From assembly GCA_951799425.1 (NCBI GenBank), contig OX637397.1:6129001-6193000 (forward strand): 64,000 bases of DNA, written 5' to 3'. Positions within the stretch are counted from its first letter, which is position 1. Each line of letters opens with the position of its first letter. Shown here in pieces: positions 42,891-55,311 of this stretch. Position numbers and translations under genes: made by a program. Origin of the DNA: Ilex aquifolium (lineage: Eukaryota; Streptophyta; Magnoliopsida; Aquifoliales; Aquifoliaceae). The notes under the pieces were generated by a model. That model ran no database searches, had not been told where the DNA came from, and saw nothing but the letters and a program-made list of their open reading frames with translations.

Positions 42891-44525
42891 ATGGAATGGC
42901 AGATCCTGCTAGTTATGGCAACCCTGACCGTGACATTGAGCAGGTCTCTCTCTCTCTCTCTCCATTGTATATATACACATACTTATAAATGTTCAACTGT
43001 AAGGACATGCCCAATTTTCAATACTATATGCAATTGGTTAACATAAAGATGTATTAAGGGGAAAATTCCTAGAAAAATTATGTTATACATTAGTCTTATT
43101 CATGCTATTGTATTGGATTCTACTATTGTATGCATGAAGCCACCTCTTTGTTCTGGTGTGATTACAGACCTAAAGCAAAATTACACTGCAATATGCCAAT
43201 TTAACCCCACCAGGGAACTTGTTTGATCATCATGATGAATCAAATTGTGTTATGTGGTTTAGCTATTTTTGACTTTATTTCGGTTATTTAAGCTGTTTTG
43301 AGTATGGCTCTGGAGGCTTACATCATGGTTCTGTAGCCTGACCAAGGTTCAAAGTATTGACCGTATTCGACTCCTCGGCACCTTCTGAGATGATACCACT
43401 TCACGTTACGTAAAATTCCAAGTCTCACATGACTGAGTCAAGTCGTCTGAGACGTCTCCAAGTCAATCGTGAGTCAACCAGTTATCATCTCCAAATCACA
43501 TGATACCATTCCGCAATTGCATGATATGGCCTGAATTTCTCTCCATGTCCAAGTTCTTCAGCTAGGTTGTATTGTCCGATACTATCTGTTACACTGCGAC
43601 CAATATGTCTCAGAGCCCTTCAAGTTGATGGCCGATACCGCGATCTTGAATCATATGACTTACTAGTGGGGATAGTGAGGAATTGGGCAATTTAGTGTGA
43701 ACTAGGATGCTTGATGGGCAGTAGTGGTAGCTCCTGCTCCTATTTCTTGTGCTGGTTTGTAGCATTGAGATGTGTTATAGTTTGTGGTGGGTAAACAATT
43801 CGGTTTGTTGACTCTAAATTGTGTTAGTTTCTCAAGAAAAAAAATTCATTACGCCACCACTTTAGTTTTTGTGTGATTAGGGACTTAAAGCAGAATTTTA
43901 CTTCAATATGCTGGTTAAAATGAATTTTTAGTATGCAAACTTGACTAGTTGGTACATGATGAGTATCTACTCCACAGTGACTCAAGTTACCACTAGGATA
44001 AGCCACTGATTCAGGTGCATATAGTCTCCATAACTAACATTTTACTCTTAAAACATCCCTATCCTAGGAAGTTTGTTAGTTTTTGATAGTAGTGAGAGCT
44101 TTTGATTGCACCAGATATGTACTTATTCACCCTCTTCCTTAAAAAAGAAAGAGAAAATTTCATGGATAGGAAATTACATGCGACGAGAGATTTGAACAGA
44201 ACTTGTCGTCCATATCTATAGCCTACAGGGAAGTTGAGAATTGATTTATCTCCAAATTTAAAGATAGTACATACAGTTGTTTGATGATATTTAAAGCCTT
44301 TTGCTTTGCCTCTCTACGGGTCTAATGCTTGTATAACAATTTTGTTAAAAAATTCCTCCTCTTGATAATGCCTTAAGTTAAGGGATACAGGATGGTATGA
44401 AAATTGTGCTTTTTCCGTGCATACTACAATGTTTGAAATAAAATTTTCTGATTTTTCCATTGAAATCTAATTAATAGGATTTGATCTTTTTCATTTCTTC
44501 ATTTGAAGGCACTCATTGCTCTGAA
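42891..44525 (+). promoter_or_regulatory. Overlapping upstream ORF in PRAF mRNA (22 codons)
   Basis: An ATG at 42891, five bases before the PRAF start and in another frame, reads through exon 1, across the spliced junction (42943/44509), and stops at TGA in exon 2 after 22 codons. Its context (C at -3) is weaker than that of the main ATG (G at -3, G at +4). It exists only if the leader includes 42891; if a 5' UTR intron ends at 42890 it would be the first base of that exon. Confidence 0.45.
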
Positions 44526-47500
44526 AAAAGGTACCCAGTTAATCAAGTACAGTCGGAAGGGAAAGCCTAAGTTTTGTCCATTCAGAGTTTCTCCAGTAAG
44601 TTAATCTTTTTCTCCCCTGCCTGAGTTATAAACCAGTGTACTTGTTTAACAGAAATGTATGTGTAGGAATACACAACGAAACATGGCTAGGGTGTACATA
44701 TGAGTGGGAACATGTCTTGCAAAATGGTTATACACTAGTGTATTTGTTTTACGAAAATGCACAGGGAGGAATATACAATGAAGCATGGCTAGGGTGTACA
44801 TATGAGTGGGAACATGTCTTGCAAAATGAGAACCTCTAGAAGGATGGTGATCATAATGTATACACAAGAAAGCAGGGGTATATGTTGTACCTAGTATAAA
44901 TTTAGTTAGAAGGGCACTGCTAAGAAAAAACACTAGCATTCCTAAATTTCTACGATGTAGATCATTTTCATCTTTTACTACAAGAAAAAAAAAATGATAT
45001 ATAAGCCAGTAGTTTCATACATTTCCATTGTTAGCATTTGATGATATTTGCAGGATGAAACCACACTGATCTGGTACTCAAACGGAGCAGAAAGGAATCT
45101 GAAGTTGTCTTCTGTTTCACGGATTATCCCTGGGCAAAGAACCGTGAGTTAGCACATTGTTCTGAGGGTGAATTGGCGATTTTATGTTTATAATTGATCT
45201 AATCTGCTTTTGAGTGTGATAATTGCCAAAATGTCATCAATTGGCAATATAAATTAAAAATTTATTTTACTTGTCAACTGTGTCCCTGCAGCCTGTCTTT
45301 AGAAGGTATTTGCGCCCTGAGAAGGAATATTTGTCATTTTCACTTTTGTATAATAGCGGCGAAAGATCTCTTGATCTGGTCAGTGAACTAAATCCATTAA
45401 TTTTACCTTTAACACCTTTAAGTTGATGTGAACTTGGGTAATGATTAGTTTAGGTCCATTAATCCCCTTTGATTGTTCCATTCCAGATCTGCAAGAACAA
45501 CGTTGAGGCAGAGGTGTGGCTTTCAGGCTTGAAAGCTTTAATCCCAACAGGTCAAAATTGTAGTAGACGTACTCGGAGTGATATTTCTTATGTAAGTTTC
45601 TCATTCTAATTCTTATACTTGGTGTGATTGATCATTTCCTACATATATCTATTTTCACTTTTTGTTGAGCACAAGCTTGTCACGTTTTTCATTTTAACTG
45701 TTCTTTCTGCCTCCAAAAGTGTGGATATAAGTTCTCGTTATCAGAGCAATAGGTCCCAATTGGATTGCTAATAGAAGTCTATTGTCGGCTATGATAGAGA
45801 AAAAATTCTACTATATATATTCTATCTTTTATACTTTCCCTCTAGTTCTAGAGATCATGTCACTGTTTTTGATGTTTGGTATTGTCTCATAAATTGAAAT
45901 ATGAAGTCTCTGCCTTCACTGTATAAATTTATGAGATTGCTTTCTATGGAGTATGTAGGTGTCGTCTACATCTGAAATTTCTGTTTCGTCATAAAGGTAC
46001 TATAGGACTGCTTGTCATGTGCAAAGATTCATGGTAACTTATTTGGTTTCATGATTGCAGAGTATTGCGACATGATATACTATATGTAGATGTAGTGTGA
46101 CATATATACCATCCAATTCAATTCTTTGTTCATGTAGTTCTAGTGATAGCTCTTGAAGTACCATATACATACTCCTTTCATCTGTTTCCCTTGCTCAAAA
46201 TAAATGTTCACGTAGTTGAATAGTATTCCAACCATGTAATTCAGTTTCTTACATGTTTATTTTGTAGTTAAATGATGGTGGTAGTGATTTCATTCAAAGT
46301 GGGCGTACATCTGGTGCAAGTCTAGAGTTCACTCCTAATATTCCCCGCAACAGTAGGGTCTCCATTGATTTTGGTTCTCGTGAAACTTCTTTATATTTAC
46401 CGAGCTCAGATGTGGGGTCTGAACGTGCAACTATGCAAGTAAGAACAAGCACTGGAGATGGTTTCCGAATTAGTGTCTCAAGCACTCCTAGTTGTTCAAG
46501 TCAAGGCTCTGGACCAGATGACATAGAATCATTGGGTGATGTTTATGTCTGGGGAGAGGTTTGGTCTGATGGAGTTGCAACTGATGGATCTGGGACTCCA
46601 ATTGCTACCAAAAATGATGTACTGACTCCTAAGCCCTTGGAATCAAATGTTGTTCTTGATGTTCACCAAATTGCTTGTGGCGTCCGACATGTTGCTCTTG
46701 TTACCAGGCAAGGTGAGGTTTTCACCTGGGGGGAGGAATCTGGAGGCAGACTCGGTCATGGGATCGAAAAAGACTTCAGTCGCCCTCGTCTTGTTGAATT
46801 TCTGGCAGTTACTAATGTGGATCTTGTTGCATGTGGTGAATATCATACATGTGTTGTATCTACATCTGGTGATTTATATTCCTGGGGTGATGGTAGCCAT
46901 AATGTTGGACTTCTTGGTCATGGCACTGATGTTAGCCACTGGATACCAAAAAGAGTTTCGGGTCCTTTAGAAGGACTTCAAGTTTTGTCGGTTGCATGTG
47001 GCACATGGCATTCAGCATTGTCAACTTCCAGTGGAAAGTTATTTACATTTGGTGACGGAACATTTGGTGCTTTAGGCCATGGTGATCGAGAAAGTGTTCC
47101 ATATCCAAGGGAAGTGCAATCATTGAGCGGACTAAAGACTATAAAGGTTGCATGTGGAGTATGGCACACTGCAGCTATTGTGGAGTTAACGAACCAGTCT
47201 GGTGCCACTAGTTCATCAAGAAAATTGTTCACTTGGGGTGATGGTGATAAAAATCGACTAGGCCATGGAAACAAGGACACTTGTCTGCTTCCAACACGTG
47301 TCTCTGCACTAATTGACTACAACTTCCATCAGCTAGCTTGTGGACACAGCATTACAGTTGGCCTTACTACATCTGGTCATGCCTTCACCATGGGCAGTAC
47401 TTCATATGGTCAGCTGGGCAATCCACAGTCTGATGGGAAGTTACCTTGCCTAGTACAAGATACATTGGTGGGTGAGTTTGTTGAAGAAATAGCATGTGGT

Positions 47501-50500
47501 GCGTATCATGTTGCTGTCCTGACCTCAAGAAGTGAATTATTCACTTGGGGTAGAGGTGACAATGGAAGATTGGGACACGGAGACACAGAAGATCGGACCA
47601 CTCCAACTTTGGTTGAAGCACTAAAGGATAGGCATGTGAAAAATATAGCATGCGGCTCAAACTACACTACAAGTATATGTATTCATAAGTGGGTCTCCGG
47701 CTCTGATCAATCTGTTTGTTCTGGTTGTCGACAAGCATTTGGTTTCACTAGAAAGAGACACAACTGCTACAACTGTGGATTGGTGCATTGCCATGCTTGC
47801 AGTTCCAGAAAAGCATTGAAAGCAGCATTGGCACCAACTCCAGGGAAACCACATCGTGTCTGTGACTCTTGTTATATGAAACTTAAAAAGGCTGCTGGTA
47901 ACACCTCGGCTTTTAGTAGGAAAGTTACTGCCCCTCGTCCTTCCATAGACGGTAGTACGAGGTTAGACAGAGGAGAGGCAAGGACATCTAGAATTCTGCT
48001 ATCACCCACAACTGAACCAATCAAGTACCTTGAGGTGAAGTCTGCAAAGCCTGGGACCAAATCTGATTCATATTCCATAGTGCGAGCTTCCCAAGTTCCA
48101 TCGCTTTTACAACTAAAAGACATTGCATTTCCCAGTTCACTTAGTGCTCTTCAATCTGCTTTGAAGCCTGTTATAACAACACCTCAGCCGCAGCTTCAGT
48201 CTCATCCTCCACCACAGCTCCAGCCTCATCCTCAGCCTTCATCCTCTTCAAGACCTGCTTCACCATACTCGAGGAGACCGAGCCCCCCACGGTCTACCAC
48301 TCCTGTATTTTCTAGGGGTATCATTGATAGTCTGAAAAAGACAAATGAGCTTTTGAATCAAGAAGTTTCCAGACTACAAAACCAAGTACTAAAATTCTCC
48401 CTTTTGCTAATGTAAAGAGCTTGGGTGCATTCTTCTATTGATTCGTTATCATAAGGCTCTAAACCTTGAAGCTGACTCTAGACAAGAGTTGTTTATTTCT
48501 TCTTTGTTGACATTGATGTAGGTTAAAACCTTAAAGCAGAAAAGTGAAGTCCAAGATACAGAGATTCAAAAATTACTGAAAAATTCTCAAGAGGCTGATT
48601 CTTTGGCTGCTGATGAATCTTGCAAGTGTACTATTGCTAGAGAAATCGTCAAATCCATCACAGCTCAGGTAGTCTCTACATTCCCTCTTTTCATTTATTT
48701 GATGACAGCAACAAGTTCACATATTCCAACTCCTAACATGTAAAATGTCTGTAACTTGCATTAAAAGTTCGACTGCAATTATGAGGGCGGCGCAACATTG
48801 CAACATTATGGCGTCATCTTCAACTATTGAATAATCTTAATGCATGCCTCATATCTGCAGATGGGAAAACAACATACTTCAAACTGCATAACATTTTCAC
48901 CAAGAAGCAGATACTATCATGTATGTCCAGAAAGCAGGGCTAAGCCTTTTAATAGAGCTCAATGTGGTAGTCATTATGTTATATATCAAGGAGCTGGCTC
49001 CACCCCTAGGCGAGTGAGGCGGTCGCCTTGGACCCCCACTTGCCTAGGGCCCCGTCATCATAAATATATGTACATTCAAAAAGGCAAAAAAAAAAGATCG
49101 TATCATATTAATTCTTGTACACAAAAGGCTCTACGCTCTTATTTTGTCTAAATTTGTCATAACTTTGGCATATTTATTCAGCTTTATTTTTTTGATCTAT
49201 AATTTATGAGTTAAGTTAATTTTAATATAATTAGTTACATAATATGTTTATTTTCCAAGTTATTTTTTAATTTAAAGATATGAATTTAAATATTTGAAAT
49301 TTTTAAAAAATAAATAAATTATTCATCTAAAAATAATTTAGGGCCCCATCTAAAATTTTTGCCTAGGACTCAAATATTCCTGGGCTGGCCCTGTCAGGGA
49401 GTAGCAAAAATACATAGATATAACTAAAAGGCCATGACCTATTTTGGTCTCCCTAAATTGTGTGTACTAGGAGAGGTGGAATGTATACAGGTCTAACCCT
49501 CTACAGTATGTGGACTGTGGCTGCTCTCATATTCACCACAACCATATGGTTGTGTTAGGTTGTTAGCCTGCGCTTTTGCCCCCGAACCTTCAATGTCACT
49601 TCGATAAATGTACATACGTGGATATCTACGCATAAAATTCGAAAAGATTTTGTATCCCACATGGAAAGATTAGGGCCACCGAGGTTAGTTTAAATGTTTA
49701 AGGGATCTTTCCACTTATTCTCAGTTGGTTATGGGTTGAATGCCGCTATGTGGCGTCACGGCTGGGGCTTGGGTTTAGTTGGCCTAGTCTCTCACCCATT
49801 TGGATTTTTTGCAGTATGCATGGTTGTCTATTTGTTTGTTTGCCCCGTGCAAGCCCGGTCTCTACATGAGGGAGGCTGTAAAAAGAGCTTGTATCCCCCA
49901 TTAAAGGATTTGGGCCAACCAAAGTTGGTTTACGTGGTTAAGGGACCTCTCTACTCATAACCAATTGGATTTGGGTTGATGCCTTTAACCAACTGCAAAT
50001 ATATACATGGATAGTTGTATGTTTGTGTGTGTGCATGTGAATATATAGATCCTTACTTTCACAAACACACTAAGCATCAATGTTTTCCAACTTTACTGCG
50101 CCACCAAAAATAAATATGACAACAAAAATTGAATCTCTCAAATGCTAAAGAAGAACAAGACAAAATTATATTTTCTTTGGGTAAATAACAAGACAAAATT
50201 ATATCAACCTTCATTTATCCTTCAGTTATGTTTGTACTTGTCCGGTACCATTTTCATATAATGGAAACTTATGGCATGATTTTCCTGTCATGCCTAGACA
50301 AAAATGATGTATGAATCCCTTCTATTCCGTTAAGAGAAGTGAATCCAACTATATGCCTGTTTTATTTCTTTCCTTACTTGTTTGATGTTTCAGTTGAACG
50401 AAGTAGCAGAGAAGCTGCCTCCTGAGATTTCTGAAAGTGACACCTTTAAAGCTATCCATGCTCGCGTTGAAACTTTTCTGACTACCAATGTAACTCAAAC

Positions 50501-52087
50501 ATCTGAAGATCATTCTTCTTTGCTACCAGAGTTGGTCAGAGGCCAACAAAATGTGCCTCATAAAGCTTGGTCAGTCAATAAATTTGCTGACAGGATGGAG
50601 GATCATGTGGACACTCTAGGTACTCCACCAAACAGTAATGGATCCTCTGTTTCTGGCTCAAGAGAAGCTGCCCCTCAACACACAGAAAATGACTCAACAT
50701 CACCTAAAGTTGCAAATAGTGAGAGACAAAAAGAAGTAATTGAACAATTTGAACCTGGTGTGTATGTAACTCTCATACACCTTGAAAATGGTACCAAGAT
50801 CTTCAAGCGAGTTAAATTCAGGTACTTCACTTGATGACTTACCCTGCTCTTCTTTCACTTTGAACTTTGTGTGAACCATTTTTGAAGCTTTCACAACTCG
50901 TGCAAATACATGATCGTAATATCAGCTCAAAATTGCTGCCAGTGCCATATATGGAAAACATACGTGTATACACATTGGTGATATGTACAAGATTGTACTT
51001 AAGTGTTCCTCATCAACCTTAATTATACCAGATAATTAAAATATATAACCCCTAGAATTCCCACCTCTGATCCTTCTGAAAATGATGTACGTTCAACTTA
51101 AGTGATAAAATTGATAAACCTCAGCATTTTCACAACAGACAATTTTGGTTAGTCCTCTTATTTTAGATACAAACCTGGAAAAATTAAGCTGAAGAACTAG
51201 AAACTTGGGTCATGAGCTATACCAAGATGTATAAAATAACTATTAATAATCAAATCCTTATAAAAGCTCCCAAATAGTTATGACTCACAACCTTTTGCCC
51301 TGTGAAACCTGGTTGCTAACTACAATTATGGAGTTTCCTCTGTTACTTATGACTCCTCTGTGACATGTTTAAGGGTTAAACTACCGGAAGGCCAAAAAGA
51401 CCACAGGTTTCATCAAATTAATATAAACAGCACTTCATGGAAATCTCTGCCTCGTGATTTGTTTTCCATTGATGTGAGAAGGTCCTAACATTTAGCAAAA
51501 AACAGGGATCCCAATCAATCCATTGTGTCCCCTCGGCTCAAATTACTTCCCTTAGATCTCTATCCTTGTGACAAAAAATACTGTTGGTCACCAAAGAAGT
51601 AGAATACCTGTAAGTTTCAGAACAGTGTGCATCAAACATAAAAGGTCCAAGGCATTTTTGCTTCAATGCCACAAATATTTGATTGATCATTCCAAGTAAG
51701 TGTTCATTACTTCATGCTTTCTACATTCTCATGAAAACTAGGCAATAGTTAAATGCATTATTAATGTACTTGATTATTATAGTAATCTTGGCACATGTAA
51801 CAACATTGTTAGCTTTATTAATGCAATTTTTCAGGATGTTGCTATAAAAATTGATAGAACAATCTTTTTAAAGATATCCCAAATGTTTCTGTAGCTCACT
51901 TTAAATGTGACATTATTTCTACAGCAAGCGAAGGTTTGCAGAACAGCAGGCAGAAGAATGGTGGAAGGATAACAAAGATAGGCTGCTTAAAAAGTACAGC
52001 ACAACCAAGCTAACCAGCACTCCACCTGGACCATCTGGGGCTCCGCTACCTGCTGAGGAAAATAATGAAGAAGCACCATCTTCTTAG
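42896..52087 (+). CDS. PRAF-type PH, RCC1-repeat, FYVE and BRX domain protein, 9 exons, 1090 aa
   Basis: Exons: 42896-42943, 44509-44595, 45054-45143, 45292-45378, 45487-45591, 46268-48385, 48522-48668, 50394-50821, 51925-52087; GT-AG introns, frame continuous. The PH domain occupies residues about 17-128 (exons 2-5). Seven RCC1 repeats run about 237-612 (recurrent ACGxxHTAA/V...TWGxGxxGRLGHG). The FYVE finger is about 614-680 with the plant variant [10 protein letters not shown] in place of the canonical basic RRHHCR motif. A coiled coil is about 820-860, and the BRX domain about 1010-1070 ([11 protein letters not shown]...KRVKFSKRRF). The family binds phosphoinositides, and the RCC1 propeller is thought to act as exchange factor for small GTPases; plant members also function with polarity and vascular regulators. 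Size is near the Arabidopsis PRAFs (about 1100 aa). The start is chosen by the conserved [17 protein letters not shown]-terminus. Confidence 0.95.
44634..44829. repeat. 102 bp tandem duplication in PRAF intron 2
   Basis: Two adjacent copies sharing CATGGCTAGGGTGTACATAT and the following GAGTGGGAACATGTCTTGCA block (starts 44682 and 44784), diverging in the first half. Non-coding. Confidence 0.85.
48988..49400. mobile_element. hAT-like non-autonomous element in PRAF intron 7
   Basis: The left end GAGCTGGCTCCACCCCTAGGCG and the right end CCTGGGCTGGCCCTGTCAGG are inverted relatives (GCTGGCTCC / GGGCTGGCCC), with inner inverted blocks CCTAGGGCCCC and GGGGCCCTA on the complementary arm. Resembles the common plant family with CAGGGCCGGCCC-type ends. 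Boundaries approximate. Confidence 0.5.
49635..49985. repeat. Direct repeat in PRAF intron 7
   Basis: Two copies about 235 bp apart (about 49645-49745 and 49885-49985): TTGTATCCC..CAT..AAGATT(A/T)GGGCCA...GTTTAA..GTTAAGGGA(T/C)CT..CTACTCAT, each followed by TTGGGTTGA(A/T)TGCC. Similar words (GGGATACAAGCTCTC, inverted) occur at 57770 and 58010, so this may be a fragment of a dispersed family. Confidence 0.6.
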
Positions 52088-55000
52088 AACTAGTTTGTTA
52101 GTCTAGACCCTTCAAATGCAGGAATTTCAGTACATAGGAAGAATGACCGTCTCTGTGATGACAATCTTGTAGAGCCAAAATATTTGTTTTTCGAATGGAA
52201 CTGACTTCGTTTGAGATGGATAAAACAAAAGGATTCTTTCTCCACATTCACTTTGAATGTGAAGTACAAGAAGATCGAGTTTTTATGACCAGAGGCAGAA
52301 CAAGTAACCTGTAGCTTTTTTATTCAGTTGGTTCTTTGTTCTTGAGTGCTGTAGTATTCTCGGCATCTGATAGTTGCCAGTGTAATTGTACATCAAATGA
52401 TGAACTTTCCATGAAAAAATTAGTGCCATTTGTAAAGCTATTTCTGTCATGAATCCCCTATAGTACAAGAAAGTGTGTTTTTCCTCTCATTAGTTTGTCT
52501 TGTAATTGTCTTAAGGTATGCAGGATAGCAATGCCAATGGTGGACTTGGATACCATTCAGGCATCAATCCAACTTTTAAGACTGCAAAAGAGTCGACATT
52601 TAGGCAGTTTCTAAGCATGGCATGGTATCCAAGGGGAAGAGAGGAGTAGAGATTCGATTACCAACAATTCAATGAAGAAAACATTGCCTCAATTTAACAA
52701 GCCATGAACCAGAGTTTCCGAAAAGAACCAAAGCCATGCAAGTTGCAACTGTAGAAGGAGTAAAACCATAGATAACAGGTTTTCCATTTTTTTTTTTATT
52801 TCATGGAGCCTGTTGTTAAAGCTTAACTCTCGTCGTCCTTTCCTAAAATGGAACTTTCATATTGGAGCAAGAACTAGCATGAAAATCGATCTATTACAAT
52901 CAGCACGATTGTTAGTATTTCATTTTCTTCTTTCAAGTCAAGCCCTTCTTAAAAAGCACTCACAGAGTTGTGGATATCGCTTCTTGCAAATTCCATGCCC
53001 TTGGAACTCTAGCACCGATTCTCGTGCATGTCATGTATACATCAAGTAGTAGATCATCCATAATGAATTCAAAGGGGACTCCCATTGATCTATGACTTAT
53101 CGACCCTTAAAGAAAATTATAAAAAAATGTAGTGAGAGGGATGCGAATTCATGTATATGAAAGGTGCATTTGGCGACAAAGAACTAGGGTTTTGGAATGC
53201 GAATTAGACAAAAATTAATTAAATTTGGGAACTAAATTTCTCTTCAATGGTTTGTCAAATTTTGTAAATGTGATTTTAAAGATGAAGAAATGAGAAGAAC
53301 CTTAAAGAAACAAAAAACCTGGCTTTTAGTTTGTCTACGGTTCGCAAAACTGCGAATAGGATGACACATCAATTAGCTAGAAATACAAATCATGTTGTTA
53401 GGTTTGATGTATAGGAGGAGGCGACACTTGATTTCATAATGCCCCTTCTCCTCTTCATATTCCTATCTAATCGAAATCCTATCGTTTCTTTAAAAAAAAA
53501 AAAAAAAGGTTGGTTTACATAACAACTTCATGACTAAAAAAATTAGTAATTTGGACGTCTGTTTGAGTGACCACATAAACACTCATTCACTACTTCATGG
53601 ACCAAAAATAAGTAATTGAGATATTAAAAATCTGTCAGTTGGCTAAACGCTTACTTGGCATAACCCGACCTCCTTTTTATTGAAACCACTTTAGTTTCCC
53701 TGATCTCCAAAACACCTGATTCTCACCCAACACGTCCCCTTCGATCCAGTTGATGTCCTGGACATATACTATTGTAGAGAGAAAAATCTTAGAAGATTCC
53801 AAATAGATCAATCTAATTTTCCTTCTTGGTTAAGAAACTCTTCCCATTCTTTCTGATTGGTAAATATTACAATAACTACGTCATAGTTTTTAGTAATTAC
53901 AGGTCAAGTCATACGATTGTACATTTTAAAATTATATGTTAGTCATGTATGCCAGGTTTCGTTCAACACCGGTGTGAACAGGGACAACACAATAACATAT
54001 TGCCCATATCAAAATTTCGAAATATCAAATCTACCCCAGCATTATATGTTCTCTTCCTGTTTGGTTTTTTGGCCCCACTTTTCATTGACTTAAATTCCCT
54101 CCAATACACTTTCTCTTTAATTTTTTACTTGACAAATCTATCCATTGTTGATGAGTGTGGTGCCTACTTATACACAATGAATTTCACTTAAATACAAGGT
54201 AGATGATCTGGCGAAAAGAAAATGACGAGAAAGTATATTGGAAGAGATTTCAATCTACTTCGCATAACCCACCTCTATCTCTCGCCCTTTGTGTGTGTGT
54301 GTGTGTGTGTGTACTATCATTACACAATCATATTTTGAGAGATCAAGCTTCACAAGTTTTCTCTTCCTCTTTATTCAATTGACAAGATTTTGAATTACTT
54401 AAACCAAAGTAAAAAAGATATCCAATCTTATTCTACTATATACACTTCAAATAACTGCGTAGCTAGTACCACTAATATGTATTTACATATATACTTAGAT
54501 TTATAATGGTCATCGCTTCCGTTGTTGGTCCTTAAGGTTGAGAATTCAAACTTCGTCATCTCCCCCTCATGGAATAGTATACAAAAAAAAAAAAGATTCA
54601 AATGTATATGTGTCTCTCTCCATCTTTTAGATATACATACATATACTTTGTAAGTTGGTCCAAACACCCAAATTCATTCTATGCCTCTCCATCTCCATTT
54701 CTCATCTCTCACCAATTTGGTTTGGGGCTAAGTGGTGGTTTTGATTTTTTTTTTTCCTAGGTGGGTTTCATTATGGGTGCATTTAACAGATATAATGTGT
54801 TTCCAATGATTTTTGAAGATGAGTGTTATCTGGAGATAAAATATGTGTTGGTTGTGTGTTGTTCAATCACAAGTGTGGTTTGTTGATGTATCATATATGC
54901 CAATGTGGATGTGCAATAGAGGTAGAGGTGGACACGGTGGTGGTAGACGGTTGGTTTATGGGGGTGGAGATGTGGAACGAGTTGTGTGTGTGTGTGTGTG

Positions 55001-55311
55001 TTTTAATATTTATAATGGAAAATTGGCTTTTTTTTATAAAAAAAAAAATTTCGCATCAAAGGGTATAGTGGGTATTTTGACAAAAGTTTGGATGAATTCA
55101 CCAAGCAATCTATAAATATCAGACACTACAGGGGTAGATATTAAAATATGAGAAATTACAGAGGTCCCAGTTTTAATTTTCACTTCTTATTTCTACATTT
55201 GACAAACCATACCATACATACCCTTTCACTTGCATTTTCCTGCCTCAGATTTCTCCTACTTTCGTCTACCTTAGCCTTAGATTCTCCTTGAAAATCTTTG
55301 GCTAGGTTTCA
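52088..55311. other. PRAF 3' UTR, intergenic DNA, XBAT35-like promoter
   Basis: No gene recognised. About 52088-52500 is likely PRAF 3' UTR. A (GT)n microsatellite lies at about 54290-54312 and a shorter one at 54983-55001. 55200-55311 is C/T-rich and fits the 5' leader of the next gene. Confidence 0.6.

Larger units (their letters stand above)
40135..42895. other. AKR 3' UTR, intergenic DNA and PRAF 5' leader
   Basis: No protein-coding gene recognised. The first few hundred bases are AKR 3' UTR. Two small MITEs (41678-41882, 42047-42249) lie in the middle. About 42420-42895 has CT-rich leader-like text (CTCTCTCTTCATTCTTCTCTC) and the TTTGTTTCAG|ATGG junction at 42890, which could be the acceptor of a 5' UTR intron; its donor cannot be fixed. 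Confidence 0.6.

Noticed and set aside
46412..48415. Separate RCC1/FYVE gene starting at 46412
   Set aside because: Upstream exons encoding the PH domain splice in phase into this exon, and the frame ends by reading into intron 6; it is part of the PRAF gene.
54823..55115. Two overlapping 80-90 codon frames before the XBAT35-like gene
   Set aside because: Driven by GT microsatellite and poly(A) text; no recognisable domain.
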